From Paucimonas lemoignei (GTDB lineage: Bacteria; Pseudomonadota; Gammaproteobacteria; Pseudomonadales; Pseudomonadaceae), in the NCBI GenBank assembly GCA_900475325.1, contig LS483371.1:2728001-2792000 (forward strand): a stretch of 64,000 bases of DNA, given 5' to 3'. Made by a program: the position numbers and the translations under genes. Shown in pieces: positions 1 to 7,763 of the stretch (the first letter of the stretch is position 1; every line of letters starts with the position of its first letter). The notes below the pieces were generated by a model. It was not told the DNA's origin. It worked only from the letters and a program-made list of their open reading frames with translations, and searched no databases.

Positions 1-210
1 GCCTCGGTGATTACTGCGTTGAGCAATTGCGAGTCGGTGGTGCTTGGCAATTACCGAGCGCTGCCTAAAGAGGATCAGGCCACGATATCCCGGGTCATCC
101 TGACAATTTCTGGTTTATTGATCGGGCCAATGCCCGGCAGCGATAAGGTTGGGCGTAGCAGTGGAGTCGAAGATGAGTCAGTCGCGTTGATGGGCGTGAT
201 GCGACAGTGA
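1..210 (+). CDS. C-terminal part of a probable XRE-type regulator (5' end outside window)
   Basis: The reading frame is open from the first base of the window and stops at 208-210. It contains a stretch NYRALPKEDQATISRVI that resembles the helical C-terminal tail of small Cro/CI (XRE) regulators, which often end in a 'NYR...dr..i.r' segment after the helix-turn-helix. The DNA-binding part would lie upstream and is not visible. The next gene encodes a complete XRE protein, so a tandem of two small regulators is plausible. The family call rests on one short similarity and could be wrong. A GTG at position 7 could also start a separate short protein, but it has no ribosome binding site within the window. 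Confidence 0.4.
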   Translation, partial: ASVITALSNCESVVLGNYRALPKEDQATISRVILTISGLLIGPMPGSDKVGRSSGVEDESVALMGVMRQ

Positions 211-291
211 GGTCTTCACTGCGCGGCGTGTGCCCGGCTGATCTGAACCCAATAAATGGGGTTAGGCGCTGGGGCGCACGAAGGAGGGCGT

Positions 292-501
292 ATGTCGACA
301 ATTGGTAGTCGCTTGAGACAGGAGCGGGTGCGCGTTGGACTGACCCAGCGTCAACTTGGGCTACTGGGTGGTGTGGCTGCCAATGCCCAGGGCTTTTATG
401 AGAAGGACATGCGCTCGCCGCGGGCTGATTACCTTTCCAGAATTCTGGAAGCAGGAGTCGACGTGGTGTATATCCTGACTGGCACACCGGTTCCGCCTTA
501 A
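292..501 (+). CDS. Small XRE-family helix-turn-helix regulator
   Basis: This is a 69-residue protein starting at the ATG preceded by a strong AAGGAGGG site (281-288). Residues 4-60 follow the Cro/C1 helix-turn-helix pattern. IGSRLRQERVRVGLTQRQL forms helices 1-2, and a later 'YEKDMRSPRADYL' segment matches the end of the domain. The C-terminus has AGVDVVYILTG, a motif common in short phage-repressor-like regulators of pseudomonads. It has no effector or peptidase domain, so it is expected to act as a simple DNA-binding repressor or activator. Its target cannot be seen. An in-frame upstream ATG at 256 lacks a ribosome site and was not used. Confidence 0.75.
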   Translation: MSTIGSRLRQERVRVGLTQRQLGLLGGVAANAQGFYEKDMRSPRADYLSRILEAGVDVVYILTGTPVPP

Positions 502-707
502 GGCTATCCCTCCGGTGACGGCATTCTCGACCGCAATGTTTCGATTATTGCCGAAGTCGCCACCGAGCCACGCCTGAGCACTCGATAGTGTGAGTGGGGC
601 ACGGGCGGGCTTACGGACTTTCTCTTTATATCCAGCCCGCGCGGTTTCGTTTCAGCCTGATCTGCTGTATAGCTAAGGCTCATTTCTTTCGTGGCAAGGA
701 GCTGTCG

Positions 708-1172
708 ATGTCGGAAGTAGAGCAAGCCCTCAATACGTCCTCGGACGTAAAGTATGACGAACTGATCGCGCACTTGAAGGACCAAGGTAAACAGATCGAC
801 TGGCTGCTTCAGTTTCTGGTCAAGTTTGTAGTCACCACGCCCATAGAGATCGGGGTGACACTTTCCGTAGGCGGCAATCTGGTCTCGGGTCAGTTGATTT
901 CTCACGATGCTTACTTCAAGCAGCTGGCCGAGGATATGGCAGCACCGTTCGCTCAGTTCAAAGACGGCACTGACGCATCGGTCAAGGAAATCATCATGTC
1001 GTTCACACCTGGCGAGTCGGCGGACGAAACCACTGCGTTCCATTTCATCCATCTCAAGGACTGCAAGACGTATTCCAGTGATCAAAGCCCGATCTGCGCC
1101 GAGGGCGTATTGTGGCGCGGCAAGATCGCGTCAGTGGATGGCTTCAACCTGGGTTTGCTGGAAAGAAAATAG
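708..1172 (+). CDS. GvpU-like protein, orphan gas-vesicle accessory family
   Basis: The 154-residue soluble protein starts at an ATG preceded by AAGGAGC. The central segment (IEIGVTLSVGGNLVSGQLIS, then a Y-F pair) and the end (HFIHLKDCKTY, then LWRGKIASVDGF) match, as I recall it, the GvpU protein of Bacillus megaterium gas-vesicle clusters. That protein is a small accessory factor reported to influence vesicle clustering. No GvpA/B, GvpF/L, GvpN or other vesicle gene is visible here, so the role in this organism is unknown and gas vesicles should not be inferred. A strong terminator follows directly, so the gene is probably monocistronic. The longer frame open from 594 has no ribosome site. 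Confidence 0.6.
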   Translation: MSEVEQALNTSSDVKYDELIAHLKDQGKQIDWLLQFLVKFVVTTPIEIGVTLSVGGNLVSGQLISHDAYFKQLAEDMAAPFAQFKDGTDASVKEIIMSFTPGESADETTAFHFIHLKDCKTYSSDQSPICAEGVLWRGKIASVDGFNLGLLERK

Positions 1173-1189
1173 CCTGTTGGCAAGCCCCA

Positions 1190-1217
1190 GCCCCGGTATA
1201 GCCGGGGTTTCTTGTTT
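1190..1217 (+). terminator. Rho-independent terminator after the GvpU-like gene
   Basis: A CCCCGG / CCGGGG stem with a five-base loop (1191-1207) is followed by a T-rich run (GTTTCTTGTTTT). It lies 18 bases after the stop of the upstream gene. It also lies just beyond the 3' end of the convergent Nudix gene. Confidence 0.75.
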
Positions 1218-1226
1218 TCGGCGGTT

Positions 1227-1592
1227 CTAGACTGCGCGCTTGGCGAACGACTTGACGATGTTCTTGGTCGCGGAGCTTGCTTTGAGGTCGCCGATATTTT
1301 TGCGATGCAGCCATTTGCAGGCCGCTATCTCGTTCTGCGGCGATGGCTTGGCGGATGGCTCAAGCACCGTCATGAAGATGTAGTGCGTGACCTGATCTTT
1401 TTCATACTCGGCCAGGTAAACAAGCTTGATGTCGTTCAAGCCGGTTTCCTCGGTCAGCTCGCGAATGGCCGCCTGTTCGGGGGTTTCGCCCACCTCGATC
1501 TTGCCGCCGGGCAGGGCCCATCTGGATTTCGGTTTGCGCACGTACAGGATTCTTCCGTCGCGTTTGCAGATGACTGTGGCCCGTTCTTTCAT
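1227..1592 (-). CDS. Nudix hydrolase (MutT-like)
   Basis: The 121-residue protein consists of a single Nudix domain. The complete Nudix box is visible at about residues 30-52: G-x5-E-x7-REL-x-EE-x-GL (GKIEVGE ... RELTEETGL). This box holds the Mg2+-binding glutamates that hydrolyse a nucleoside diphosphate linked to another moiety. The flanking PKSRWALPGG and the final helix are typical of short MutT-type pyrophosphatases. The substrate cannot be read from the sequence. The gene converges with the GvpU-like gene and is divergent from the region carrying a Pho-box array. Confidence 0.85.
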   Translation of the reverse strand: MKERATVICKRDGRILYVRKPKSRWALPGGKIEVGETPEQAAIRELTEETGLNDIKLVYLAEYEKDQVTHYIFMTVLEPSAKPSPQNEIAACKWLHRKNIGDLKASSATKNIVKSFAKRAV

Positions 1593-2032
1593 CGTGTATT
1601 CACCTTTCTACGCCTGACTCCAAAGCGGTCCGGCCGTTACATTTTGTTGCTAGCGTCTTGAAAGCAGAGAAGGCGAATCGTTCAACGACAGCGGTCATAT
1701 AACTGTCATTAAACCTTCATAAAGCTTTTTCAGGCATTAATAATGCCAGTCAGGAGACTTCCACCTGCGGTACATACCTATTTCGGCCAAATCCCCGAAT
1801 TATTGAATGATCGGGTGTCCTCAGGATGCCAGGCACTCTCCTGAACATCGCTTTGGGTGTGGTCATCAAGGGCTGACAGGGCGGGTGACGCATTTAAACG
1901 GTGCACTTCGCGTTGCCCAGTCAAGACCGCCCATCGGAGCTTTCTGTCAGATGCGATCTGATGTTGTCCTATCAGTTACAGGGCGAAAGATTGTTCAGTC
2001 GCCCCCACGCAAGATTGCGAAAAGGCTACCTG
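1593..2032. other. 440-bp intergenic region with no recognised gene
   Basis: This region holds the Pho-box array and a GCATTAATAATGC near-palindrome (1734-1746). The short frames in it have no ribosome sites and no recognisable protein features. A leader RNA or a small RNA under PhoB control would fit the layout, but none can be demonstrated from the sequence. Confidence 0.4.
1692..1720 (+). promoter_or_regulatory. Pho-box array (three 7-bp repeats, PhoB-type)
   Basis: CGGTCAT (1692-1698), CTGTCAT (1703-1709) and CCTTCAT (1714-1720) are separated by exactly 4 AT-rich bases each. This gives the 11-bp phasing of PhoB binding sites; the middle unit is the exact consensus. A possible -10 (AATAAT, 1739-1744) lies downstream on the same strand. 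The array points rightward, but no convincing gene starts until 2033. Confidence 0.7.
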
Positions 2033-2239
2033 ATGACTATGCGAGATGATTTCAAGGACCAGGCAACTGTGTTGATGCTTGAGTTGAACGATGCAACTTC
2101 CGCGATGATGGGGATGGTGGGTTCACACCACACGACCGGTCCGGTCTGGGCAGCGGCTGCCGAACGACAAAGTCGTTCATTCGGGCGTTTGAACAGTTTT
2201 CTGCGTAAATCCGAAATCTATGGCCAGGCACTCAACTAG
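2033..2239 (+). CDS. Small hypothetical protein
   Basis: This is a 68-residue frame with an ATG preceded by a weak AAAAGG purine run; a second ATG lies 6 bases on. It is acidic at the start (MTMRDDFKDQ), has Met/Ala-rich centre residues, and ends with a basic segment (AERQSRSFGRLNSFLRKSE). I do not recognise a family. Its position downstream of the Pho-box array raises the possibility of phosphate control, but the distance of about 300 bases is long. The next small gene follows after 42 bases and may be co-transcribed. Confidence 0.45.
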   Translation: MTMRDDFKDQATVLMLELNDATSAMMGMVGSHHTTGPVWAAAAERQSRSFGRLNSFLRKSEIYGQALN

Positions 2240-2281
2240 CCCAAGCCATGTCATTCAAGCCATGATCAAGGCTGCCAACCA

Positions 2282-2536
2282 ATGAACCACCTGCGCCCGT
2301 TTCGCGTGTCGTATGAGTTCAACAATGAACCCCGGCAGCACCTGCTGGAAATTGATCAGCCACAGTTGACGGCGGCAGGCGCTGCCATGCACTTGCTGGA
2401 ACTGCACTTTGGCGACGGTGAAAACAGCCTCATCCTCCCGTCTGCTGATGCTGCACCGGTTGAGGTGCTGCGTCAGGCTCAGTTGCTGGGCATTACATCA
2501 ATTGATGTAGCGCCAGAGGCTGATGACCAGCACTGA
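2282..2536 (+). CDS. Small conserved-looking hypothetical protein
   Basis: This is an 84-residue soluble protein with no signal peptide or membrane segment. The pattern is an N-terminal beta-rich half (FRVSYEFNN ... HLLEID), a helix (LTAAGAAMHLLELHF), and an acidic tail ending in EADDQH. The composition is normal and GC-rich, like its neighbours, and the frame is clean, so it is probably a genuine gene. The function is unknown. Confidence 0.5.
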   Translation: MNHLRPFRVSYEFNNEPRQHLLEIDQPQLTAAGAAMHLLELHFGDGENSLILPSADAAPVEVLRQAQLLGITSIDVAPEADDQH

Positions 2537-2722
2537 CTGAGCGCCTCTCGCCTGCGCCGCCTGTCCGGCTTCCCACCGCTCTTTCCTCCGCGTTTACAGC
2601 AGCTCCAGCGCACCTTCCCCGCGTAAAACCCGCTTTATTGTGCATGATTCGAATATGCCACTTGCACGCCCCCGCACGCCCCGCGAAGATACGCGCTTGC
2701 AGTCTATGGTTCTGGAGCTTTC

Positions 2723-5590
2723 ATGAATGTCCCTCCCTTGGCCCATGACCGGCGGCAAGCCTATGAAGACCCGGCAATCGTAAGCGTTGACGGGGCGGCG
2801 GTAGCAGATGATGCGGCCGAGCCCCTTGAGTCACTGCTGGGCGCCATTCAGGATCACATGGGCGATGTCCCGTGGGCGGTCTATGCCGTTGGCGACCCGA
2901 TGCATTTGCTGGGGCGCGGCGACGCTGAGATGCGCTGGTCAGTGAGTATCGCAAACGACCGGTTCGACGACTTCTGTCGCGAATACCAGCTGCATCGCTG
3001 GGCCGCTGGTCGAGGCGAGGGCGTGCTGGCGTGGTTGCTTGCTCCCCGAGGTGAGTCGCAGAACGCCGAGCTGGCCAGGCTGGCGCAACGCCTGGGTTAT
3101 CGCCTGCAGACCGACGCATTGGCGAGGGCGCAGATCACCCAGCGGGTGCTGTACGAAATCACCTATCTGGCCAGCTCTACCCGGGATCGAGGGGCCTTTC
3201 TGCAGGGGGTGCATGATCAGCTTGCGTCGTTGATCGATGCCGAGAACTTCTATCTCGCCCTTTATGACCGGGCGACCGGCAAGATCACGTATCCGTATTA
3301 CATCGACATCATCGATCAAGATGTGATGCTCCCAGACACCCATGAATTCCTCGACCCTGCACAGTTGTCGATGACTGCCTATGTGTTGAGCAGCGAACAG
3401 CCGTTGTTCGTCGACGCGGTCGGAATCGAGCGGGCACGGGCGCAAAAGCGCTTTTTCGCCATGGGCCACCGGCCCGAATTCTGGATGGGTGCGCCCCTCA
3501 AGAACGCCTCCGATGAGGTGTTTGGCATGCTCGCCATGCAGGTCTATGACGTGTCCCGGGTGTACAGTGCAGAAGACCGCGCACTGTTCCTGGTCGTCGT
3601 GCGCCACGTCGCCATGGCTCTGGACCGGATCCTGCACCGTGCTGATCTTGAGCGCACGGTGCTGCTGCGCACCCAGGAACTCTCCACGCTCAACGCCGCC
3701 TTGCGTCAGGAAGTGGCCGAACGCGAGCGGGCCGAGCACCTGCAAAGCGCGTTGTTTCAGATTGCTGAGCTGTCCAGCCAGCCCGGTGACATGGCCGAGC
3801 TGTTCCACAGCCTGCATTTGATCGTCGGCGAGTTGCTGGTCGCGCTGAACTTCTACATCGCGCTGTTCGACAGTGCCACGGGGGAGGTGACCTTTCCCTA
3901 CTACGTCGATGAGCGTGTACGCAGTCGGCCCTCTGCGCGGCGCGGGCAGCGGGGATTTACTGAATATGTGATCCGCAAGCGGCGTGCGTGCCTGATTGAC
4001 GCGGAAGAAACCCTGGTGCTGGAGGCCTCCGGCGAGGTCGAGCCGATCAATATCGACAATCGCTCTTCATCCTGGCTGGGCGTACCTTTGTTCGACGGCG
4101 ACTCCGTGCGCGGAGTGCTGGCGATCCAGAGTTACTCCCCGCTGGTGCGCTACTCGCTGCGGGATCAGGAGTTGCTGACCTTCGTTTCCCGGCACATCGA
4201 CACGGCCCTGGCCCGGCGCAGCGCCGCTGAAGCCGTGCAGACCGCCAACCTGCGCCTGGAAGCACGGGTCCAGGACCGCACCCGCGAGCTGGACCTGGCC
4301 AACGCCAAGCTGCAGCACGAAAACTCCCACGACTCGCTCACCGGCTTGCCCAACCGCAGCCATTTACAGCATCGTCTGCAATCGGCCTGGCGAGAATTTC
4401 GCACCAGCGGCCGTCAGTTGGGGGTGATGTTCATCGACCTGGACCGTTTCAAGCTGGTCAATGACAGCCTTGGTCATCATTTCGGTGACCAATTGCTGAC
4501 CCAGACTGCAGACCGCTTGCGCAGCTGCATGCGCGAGCCGGACTTGCTGGCACGCCTGGGCGGTGACGAGTTTGCCGTGCTCGCGGTCGACGCTCCTCTG
4601 GACGTGACCATCGGGATTGCCGAGCGGATTCTGGCCGCGTTCGATCTGCCGTTCTTCATTGATGGCCATGCGGTGTTTTCCTCCTGCAGCATTGGAGTGG
4701 TGGGAGCAGACAGCCAGTTTCACCAGGAACCGGCCGACCTGCTGCGTGATGCCGACATGGCGATGTATCGGGTCAAGAATGGCGGGCGCGACAGCTATGC
4801 CGTGTTCAATCAGGAACTGCGCCGCGAGGTGTCTGATCAGGTCGAACAGGAAGGCGCGCTGCGCAATGCGTTGAAGCGCACCGATGAGCTGATTCCTTAC
4901 TTCCAGCCGATCGTCTGCGTCACCACTGGCACCGTGTTGGCGCTTGAAGCGTTGATCCGCTGGCGTCAGCCGGACGGCCGCGTGATGGCCCCGGGTCATT
5001 TCCTGCCCGCCCTGGAAGGCTTGCGGCTGATCGGCCGCCTGGATCTCTACATGCTGCAATGCGTGGTGGCGATCCTGGCGCGGCCCGGCAACGAACACTG
5101 GCCGACAGTGCACGTCAATTGTTCGAGCTACAGCATCACCCGGCCGGAATTCGCCGGTGAAGTGCTGGCGCTGCTGGCCCGCTACGACATGTCGCCTGCC
5201 CGGATCTGCCTGGAACTCACCGAAGGCGCGCTGGTGGCCGAGCCGGAGCTTGCCCGGCAATCGATGAAACACTTGGCCGAACATGGCGTGTCCGTAGTAC
5301 TGGATGACTTCGGGGCGGGTTTCTCATCCTTGAGTTATGTCCACCAATACCATTTCACCGGCCTCAAAATCGACAGGTCGTTTACCCTCGAGCTGACCAC
5401 CAGTTCGCGGAGCCGGGCGATCGTCCGGGCGATTGTGCGCATGGCCGAATCCCTGGACCTGACCGTGGTGGCCGAGGGCGTCGAAGACCAGGCCACTCTC
5501 GACCTGCTACGCGAGATTGGCGCAGGCCAGGCCCAGGGCTACTTCTTTGCCGTGCCGCTACCGGAGGACCAACTGCTGCTGAACCTGTAA
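2723..5590 (+). CDS. GAF-GAF-GGDEF-EAL protein (c-di-GMP synthesis and/or hydrolysis)
   Basis: The 955-residue cytoplasmic protein has an N-terminal region of about 140 residues, then two GAF sensor domains (about 145-305 and 345-500). A short coiled linker, a GGDEF domain (about 535-700) and an EAL domain (about 715-950) follow. GGDEF is intact at 613-617, and a product-inhibition RxxD site (REPD) lies five residues before it. The EAL domain keeps EALIRW (742), the N of HVNCSS, LELTE, the DDFGAGFSS loop, the K of LKIDRS and VAEGVE. Both cyclase and phosphodiesterase activity therefore look possible. No membrane segment is present, so the signal is probably a cytosolic ligand bound by a GAF domain. 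The net activity cannot be predicted. Confidence 0.9.
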   Translation: MNVPPLAHDRRQAYEDPAIVSVDGAAVADDAAEPLESLLGAIQDHMGDVPWAVYAVGDPMHLLGRGDAEMRWSVSIANDRFDDFCREYQLHRWAAGRGEGVLAWLLAPRGESQNAELARLAQRLGYRLQTDALARAQITQRVLYEITYLASSTRDRGAFLQGVHDQLASLIDAENFYLALYDRATGKITYPYYIDIIDQDVMLPDTHEFLDPAQLSMTAYVLSSEQPLFVDAVGIERARAQKRFFAMGHRPEFWMGAPLKNASDEVFGMLAMQVYDVSRVYSAEDRALFLVVVRHVAMALDRILHRADLERTVLLRTQELSTLNAALRQEVAERERAEHLQSALFQIAELSSQPGDMAELFHSLHLIVGELLVALNFYIALFDSATGEVTFPYYVDERVRSRPSARRGQRGFTEYVIRKRRACLIDAEETLVLEASGEVEPINIDNRSSSWLGVPLFDGDSVRGVLAIQSYSPLVRYSLRDQELLTFVSRHIDTALARRSAAEAVQTANLRLEARVQDRTRELDLANAKLQHENSHDSLTGLPNRSHLQHRLQSAWREFRTSGRQLGVMFIDLDRFKLVNDSLGHHFGDQLLTQTADRLRSCMREPDLLARLGGDEFAVLAVDAPLDVTIGIAERILAAFDLPFFIDGHAVFSSCSIGVVGADSQFHQEPADLLRDADMAMYRVKNGGRDSYAVFNQELRREVSDQVEQEGALRNALKRTDELIPYFQPIVCVTTGTVLALEALIRWRQPDGRVMAPGHFLPALEGLRLIGRLDLYMLQCVVAILARPGNEHWPTVHVNCSSYSITRPEFAGEVLALLARYDMSPARICLELTEGALVAEPELARQSMKHLAEHGVSVVLDDFGAGFSSLSYVHQYHFTGLKIDRSFTLELTTSSRSRAIVRAIVRMAESLDLTVVAEGVEDQATLDLLREIGAGQAQGYFFAVPLPEDQLLLNL

Positions 5591-5704
5591 AAGAACGGCA
5601 AGGGCTGGCCGGACTTGGCGGGCGATTGCCGTTGTGTGGATCCCTGGGTATTTCGACTTGAGCGAAAGCCCCGCATCCAAAGGGATATAGCCGAGCGTAC
5701 AAGC

Positions 5705-5720
5705 TGGCACCGGTCTTGCT
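5705..5720 (+). promoter_or_regulatory. Sigma-54 (RpoN) -24/-12 promoter
   Basis: TGGCAC (5705-5710) and TTGCT (5716-5720) have the spacing of the RpoN consensus TGGCAC-N5-TTGCW. The expected start is near 5731, giving a leader of about 29 bases before the ATG at 5760. An enhancer-binding protein would be required; its identity is unknown. Confidence 0.75.
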
Positions 5721-5759
5721 GTGCCTAATGGGCATGTCCACAGCAACAGGAGGTGAGCA

Positions 5760-6323
5760 ATGAATATCGCGAGTATCAGCGCGCTTCACAATCTGGTTTC
5801 ACAGGTAGTGGGACGCAAGAGTTCAGAAGACGCAGCGACTGAGGCGTTTGCGGTACCCGCAGGTCCACTCAACGCCGTGCCGGCAGTCAACGGTGTTGCG
5901 CAAGGTGCCGGCAGCCAGCAGGGCGCCGCGTATGACGAAGCCTTTGCAAAAATGCTGGTCAACCTGAAGGCGGCGACACAAACCCAGGGCACTACCGGCA
6001 GCGAACCAACCTTTGTCTCAAAGATCAGCGACAGCAACGTTGCGGCCAATGATTCAGCGGTGGTTTCAGAGGCTGATGTGGGTGACGCGGTTTCAAAATT
6101 CAACTCGGTCCAGCAGCAGTTCATGGACTACATGAACCTCACGCCCGCCGAGCAAATGCGTGAAAAACTCACCGGCGTCAGCAAGGATGAGTACGACGCG
6201 ATGTCGCCCGAGCAAAAGCTCGATGCTGACAACAAACTGCAGGCTGCCTTGCAGGCACAGCAGCAAAACACCACGGCCGACGTGAACAGCAAGATTCTGG
6301 CCGCCAGGTTGGCGTTGGTTTAA
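5760..6323 (+). CDS. Hypothetical protein expressed from a sigma-54 promoter
   Basis: This 187-residue protein has a strong AGGAGG ribosome site (about 5748-5754). The N-terminal 110 residues are low in complexity and rich in Ala, Val, Ser, Gly and Gln, without a signal peptide or membrane segment. The C-terminal part carries the segment LTPAEQMREKL ... YDAMSPEQKLDAD, an 'LTPAE ... MSPEE' motif I recognise from several uncharacterised Pseudomonas proteins. The end is a Gln-rich helix. It sits alone between the c-di-GMP gene and a REPIN. The RpoN promoter suggests control with motility, nitrogen, surface or virulence functions. The disordered N-terminus would suit a secreted or surface-associated protein, but this is inference. 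Confidence 0.65.
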   Translation: MNIASISALHNLVSQVVGRKSSEDAATEAFAVPAGPLNAVPAVNGVAQGAGSQQGAAYDEAFAKMLVNLKAATQTQGTTGSEPTFVSKISDSNVAANDSAVVSEADVGDAVSKFNSVQQQFMDYMNLTPAEQMREKLTGVSKDEYDAMSPEQKLDADNKLQAALQAQQQNTTADVNSKILAARLALV

Positions 6324-6384
6324 GGCAACTATGGGTCTTGGTACGGTGTTTTTTGCGTCATTGCATCTACCGCCCGACAACAAA

Positions 6385-6477
6385 CCTGTGGGAGCGAATT
6401 CATTCGCGAAGGCGGTGTATCAGTCGCAGCAGATTTGCCAGCAAGGGCCTCTTCGCGAATGAATTCGCTCCCACAGG
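6385..6477. repeat. REPIN (family A palindromic pair)
   Basis: Two facing arms match CTGTGGGAGCGAATTCATTC and its reverse complement, both ending in TTCGCGAA. They enclose about 40 bases. The same arms recur at 17320-17415 and, degraded, at 42211-42300. This is a typical mobile Pseudomonas REP doublet. Confidence 0.85.
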
Positions 6478-6712
6478 GGGTGCGCTGCAATATCGCGAGA
6501 AAGTCTGCGGCATCACGGTGCATTTCCTGCTTTGCGATGAGCTAGAGGTCAGCACCTCGTGTTATGCCTATGGCACTCCCCAGTACCCGATCAAGACCCC
6601 GTTGCACTTGCCGGAGCCGCAGTCATGCCCGAAGTAGGTAGCACCTCGATGAGGACATCTCTCACCCTCCGGATTAATGCGTGAAGTACGCGTATTGACG
6701 TGCATCCCGGCC
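6478..6712. other. Intergenic stretch without recognised gene
   Basis: One open frame runs through the REPIN to 6637, but its 5' half is REP sequence and it has no ribosome site. Only non-coding DNA, or at most a decayed gene end, can be supported here. Confidence 0.4.
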
Positions 6713-6790
6713 CTGTAGGAGCTGCCGAAGGCTGCGAATTGCGGTTTGCCAGACTTACCGCCGTTCGCAGCCTTCGGCAGCTCCTACAGG
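6713..6790. repeat. REPIN (family B palindromic pair)
   Basis: The arms TGTAGGAGCTGCCGAAGGCT and AGCCTTCGGCAGCTCCTACA face each other around about 30 bases. The element lies just beyond the 3' end of mtlZ and may act as a transcript-end structure. Relatives occur at 11911-11994, 16433-16505 and 26872-26947. Confidence 0.85.
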
Positions 6791-6810
6791 AGTGTGTGTA
6801 CTCCTCGTTG

Positions 6811-7749
6811 TTATCCCAACTGCTGCCGATACGGCAAATCCGGGCCGACCTTGGTGCAGGTCAGTGCTGCGGCCTTGACCGCGAACCTGAGCATGTCGTC
6901 CAGGGTGTCCTTGCGCAGGGTGGGCAGGCTCATGGGGTCGTCCAGCTGGCGCTCGGTCAGGAAGGTGATCAGCGCCGCCTGAAAGGTATCGCCTGCGCCG
7001 ACCGTATCAGCCGTCTTTACCTGTTCGGCAGCCACGGACCAACTGCCATGCTGGCGGCTGAAAATCGTCGCGCCTTTGACTCCCTGGGTCAGGATGACCA
7101 ACTGGCAACGCTTGTTCAGCCAGCCTTGGGCGATGCTGGCGGCGTCCTGTCCGGGATAGAGCAGTTCAAGGTCTTCGTCGCTGACCTTGATCAGATGCGC
7201 GTGCTCGGCGAAGGTGCTGACCTGTTGGCGCCAGCGCTGGATATCCGGGGCTGGGTTGAGACGCACGTTGGGGTCCAGGGTGATCAAGCGCTTGGCGCTT
7301 TCCCTGGCGACCAGCGCCAGCAGCGTATCGGCGATTGGCTGGACCACCAGTGAGAATGAGCCGACATGAATGCCGCGTACGCGCTCATCCAGTTCCGGCA
7401 AGTGCTCGATACCCAGTTGCCGGTCCGCGCAGCCTTCGCCACGGAAGCTGTAGACCGGGGAGCCGTCGGCACCGACTGCGACCATGGCCAGGGTAGTGGG
7501 AGCGTCGAAATCGATGAGAAAGTCCGGGTTTACGCCTTCCTTGTCCAGGACTGCGCGCAACCGTCGGCCCAGGTAATCGGTGGACAGCCCGGCAAACAGA
7601 CCGGCCTCCAAGCCAAGGCGACGAAGGCCCACCGCAACGTTGAAAGGAGACCCTCCGGCAATGGCCTGGAACCCGAGTTTATTGAGGTTTTCGCCGCTAT
7701 CGGCCTGACAGAAAAAATCGAACAGTGCTTCGCCACACACGAGAAACAT
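6811..7749 (-). CDS. mtlZ: Fructokinase, PfkB family (MtlZ)
   Basis: This 312-residue sugar kinase phosphorylates fructose formed by mannitol dehydrogenase to fructose 6-phosphate. PfkB features are visible. They are the N-terminal GG motif region (AIAGGSPFNVAVGLRRLG, about 29-46) and the C-terminal ATP/anion-hole motif DTVGAGDTFQAAL with the catalytic Asp. The start ATG has GGGAGC upstream. It is the last gene of the mtl operon, only 14 bases after mtlY. Its length and operon position match MtlZ of P. fluorescens. A REPIN follows its stop, probably at the 3' end of the operon transcript. Confidence 0.93.
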   Translation of the reverse strand: MFLVCGEALFDFFCQADSGENLNKLGFQAIAGGSPFNVAVGLRRLGLEAGLFAGLSTDYLGRRLRAVLDKEGVNPDFLIDFDAPTTLAMVAVGADGSPVYSFRGEGCADRQLGIEHLPELDERVRGIHVGSFSLVVQPIADTLLALVARESAKRLITLDPNVRLNPAPDIQRWRQQVSTFAEHAHLIKVSDEDLELLYPGQDAASIAQGWLNKRCQLVILTQGVKGATIFSRQHGSWSVAAEQVKTADTVGAGDTFQAALITFLTERQLDDPMSLPTLRKDTLDDMLRFAVKAAALTCTKVGPDLPYRQQLG

Positions 7750-7763
7750 AGGTGCTCCCTGAA

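Noticed and set aside
6338..6637. 99-codon frame running through the REPIN
   Set aside because: Its N-terminal half is translated REP DNA; no start signal exists, and the rest is too short to identify as a gene remnant.
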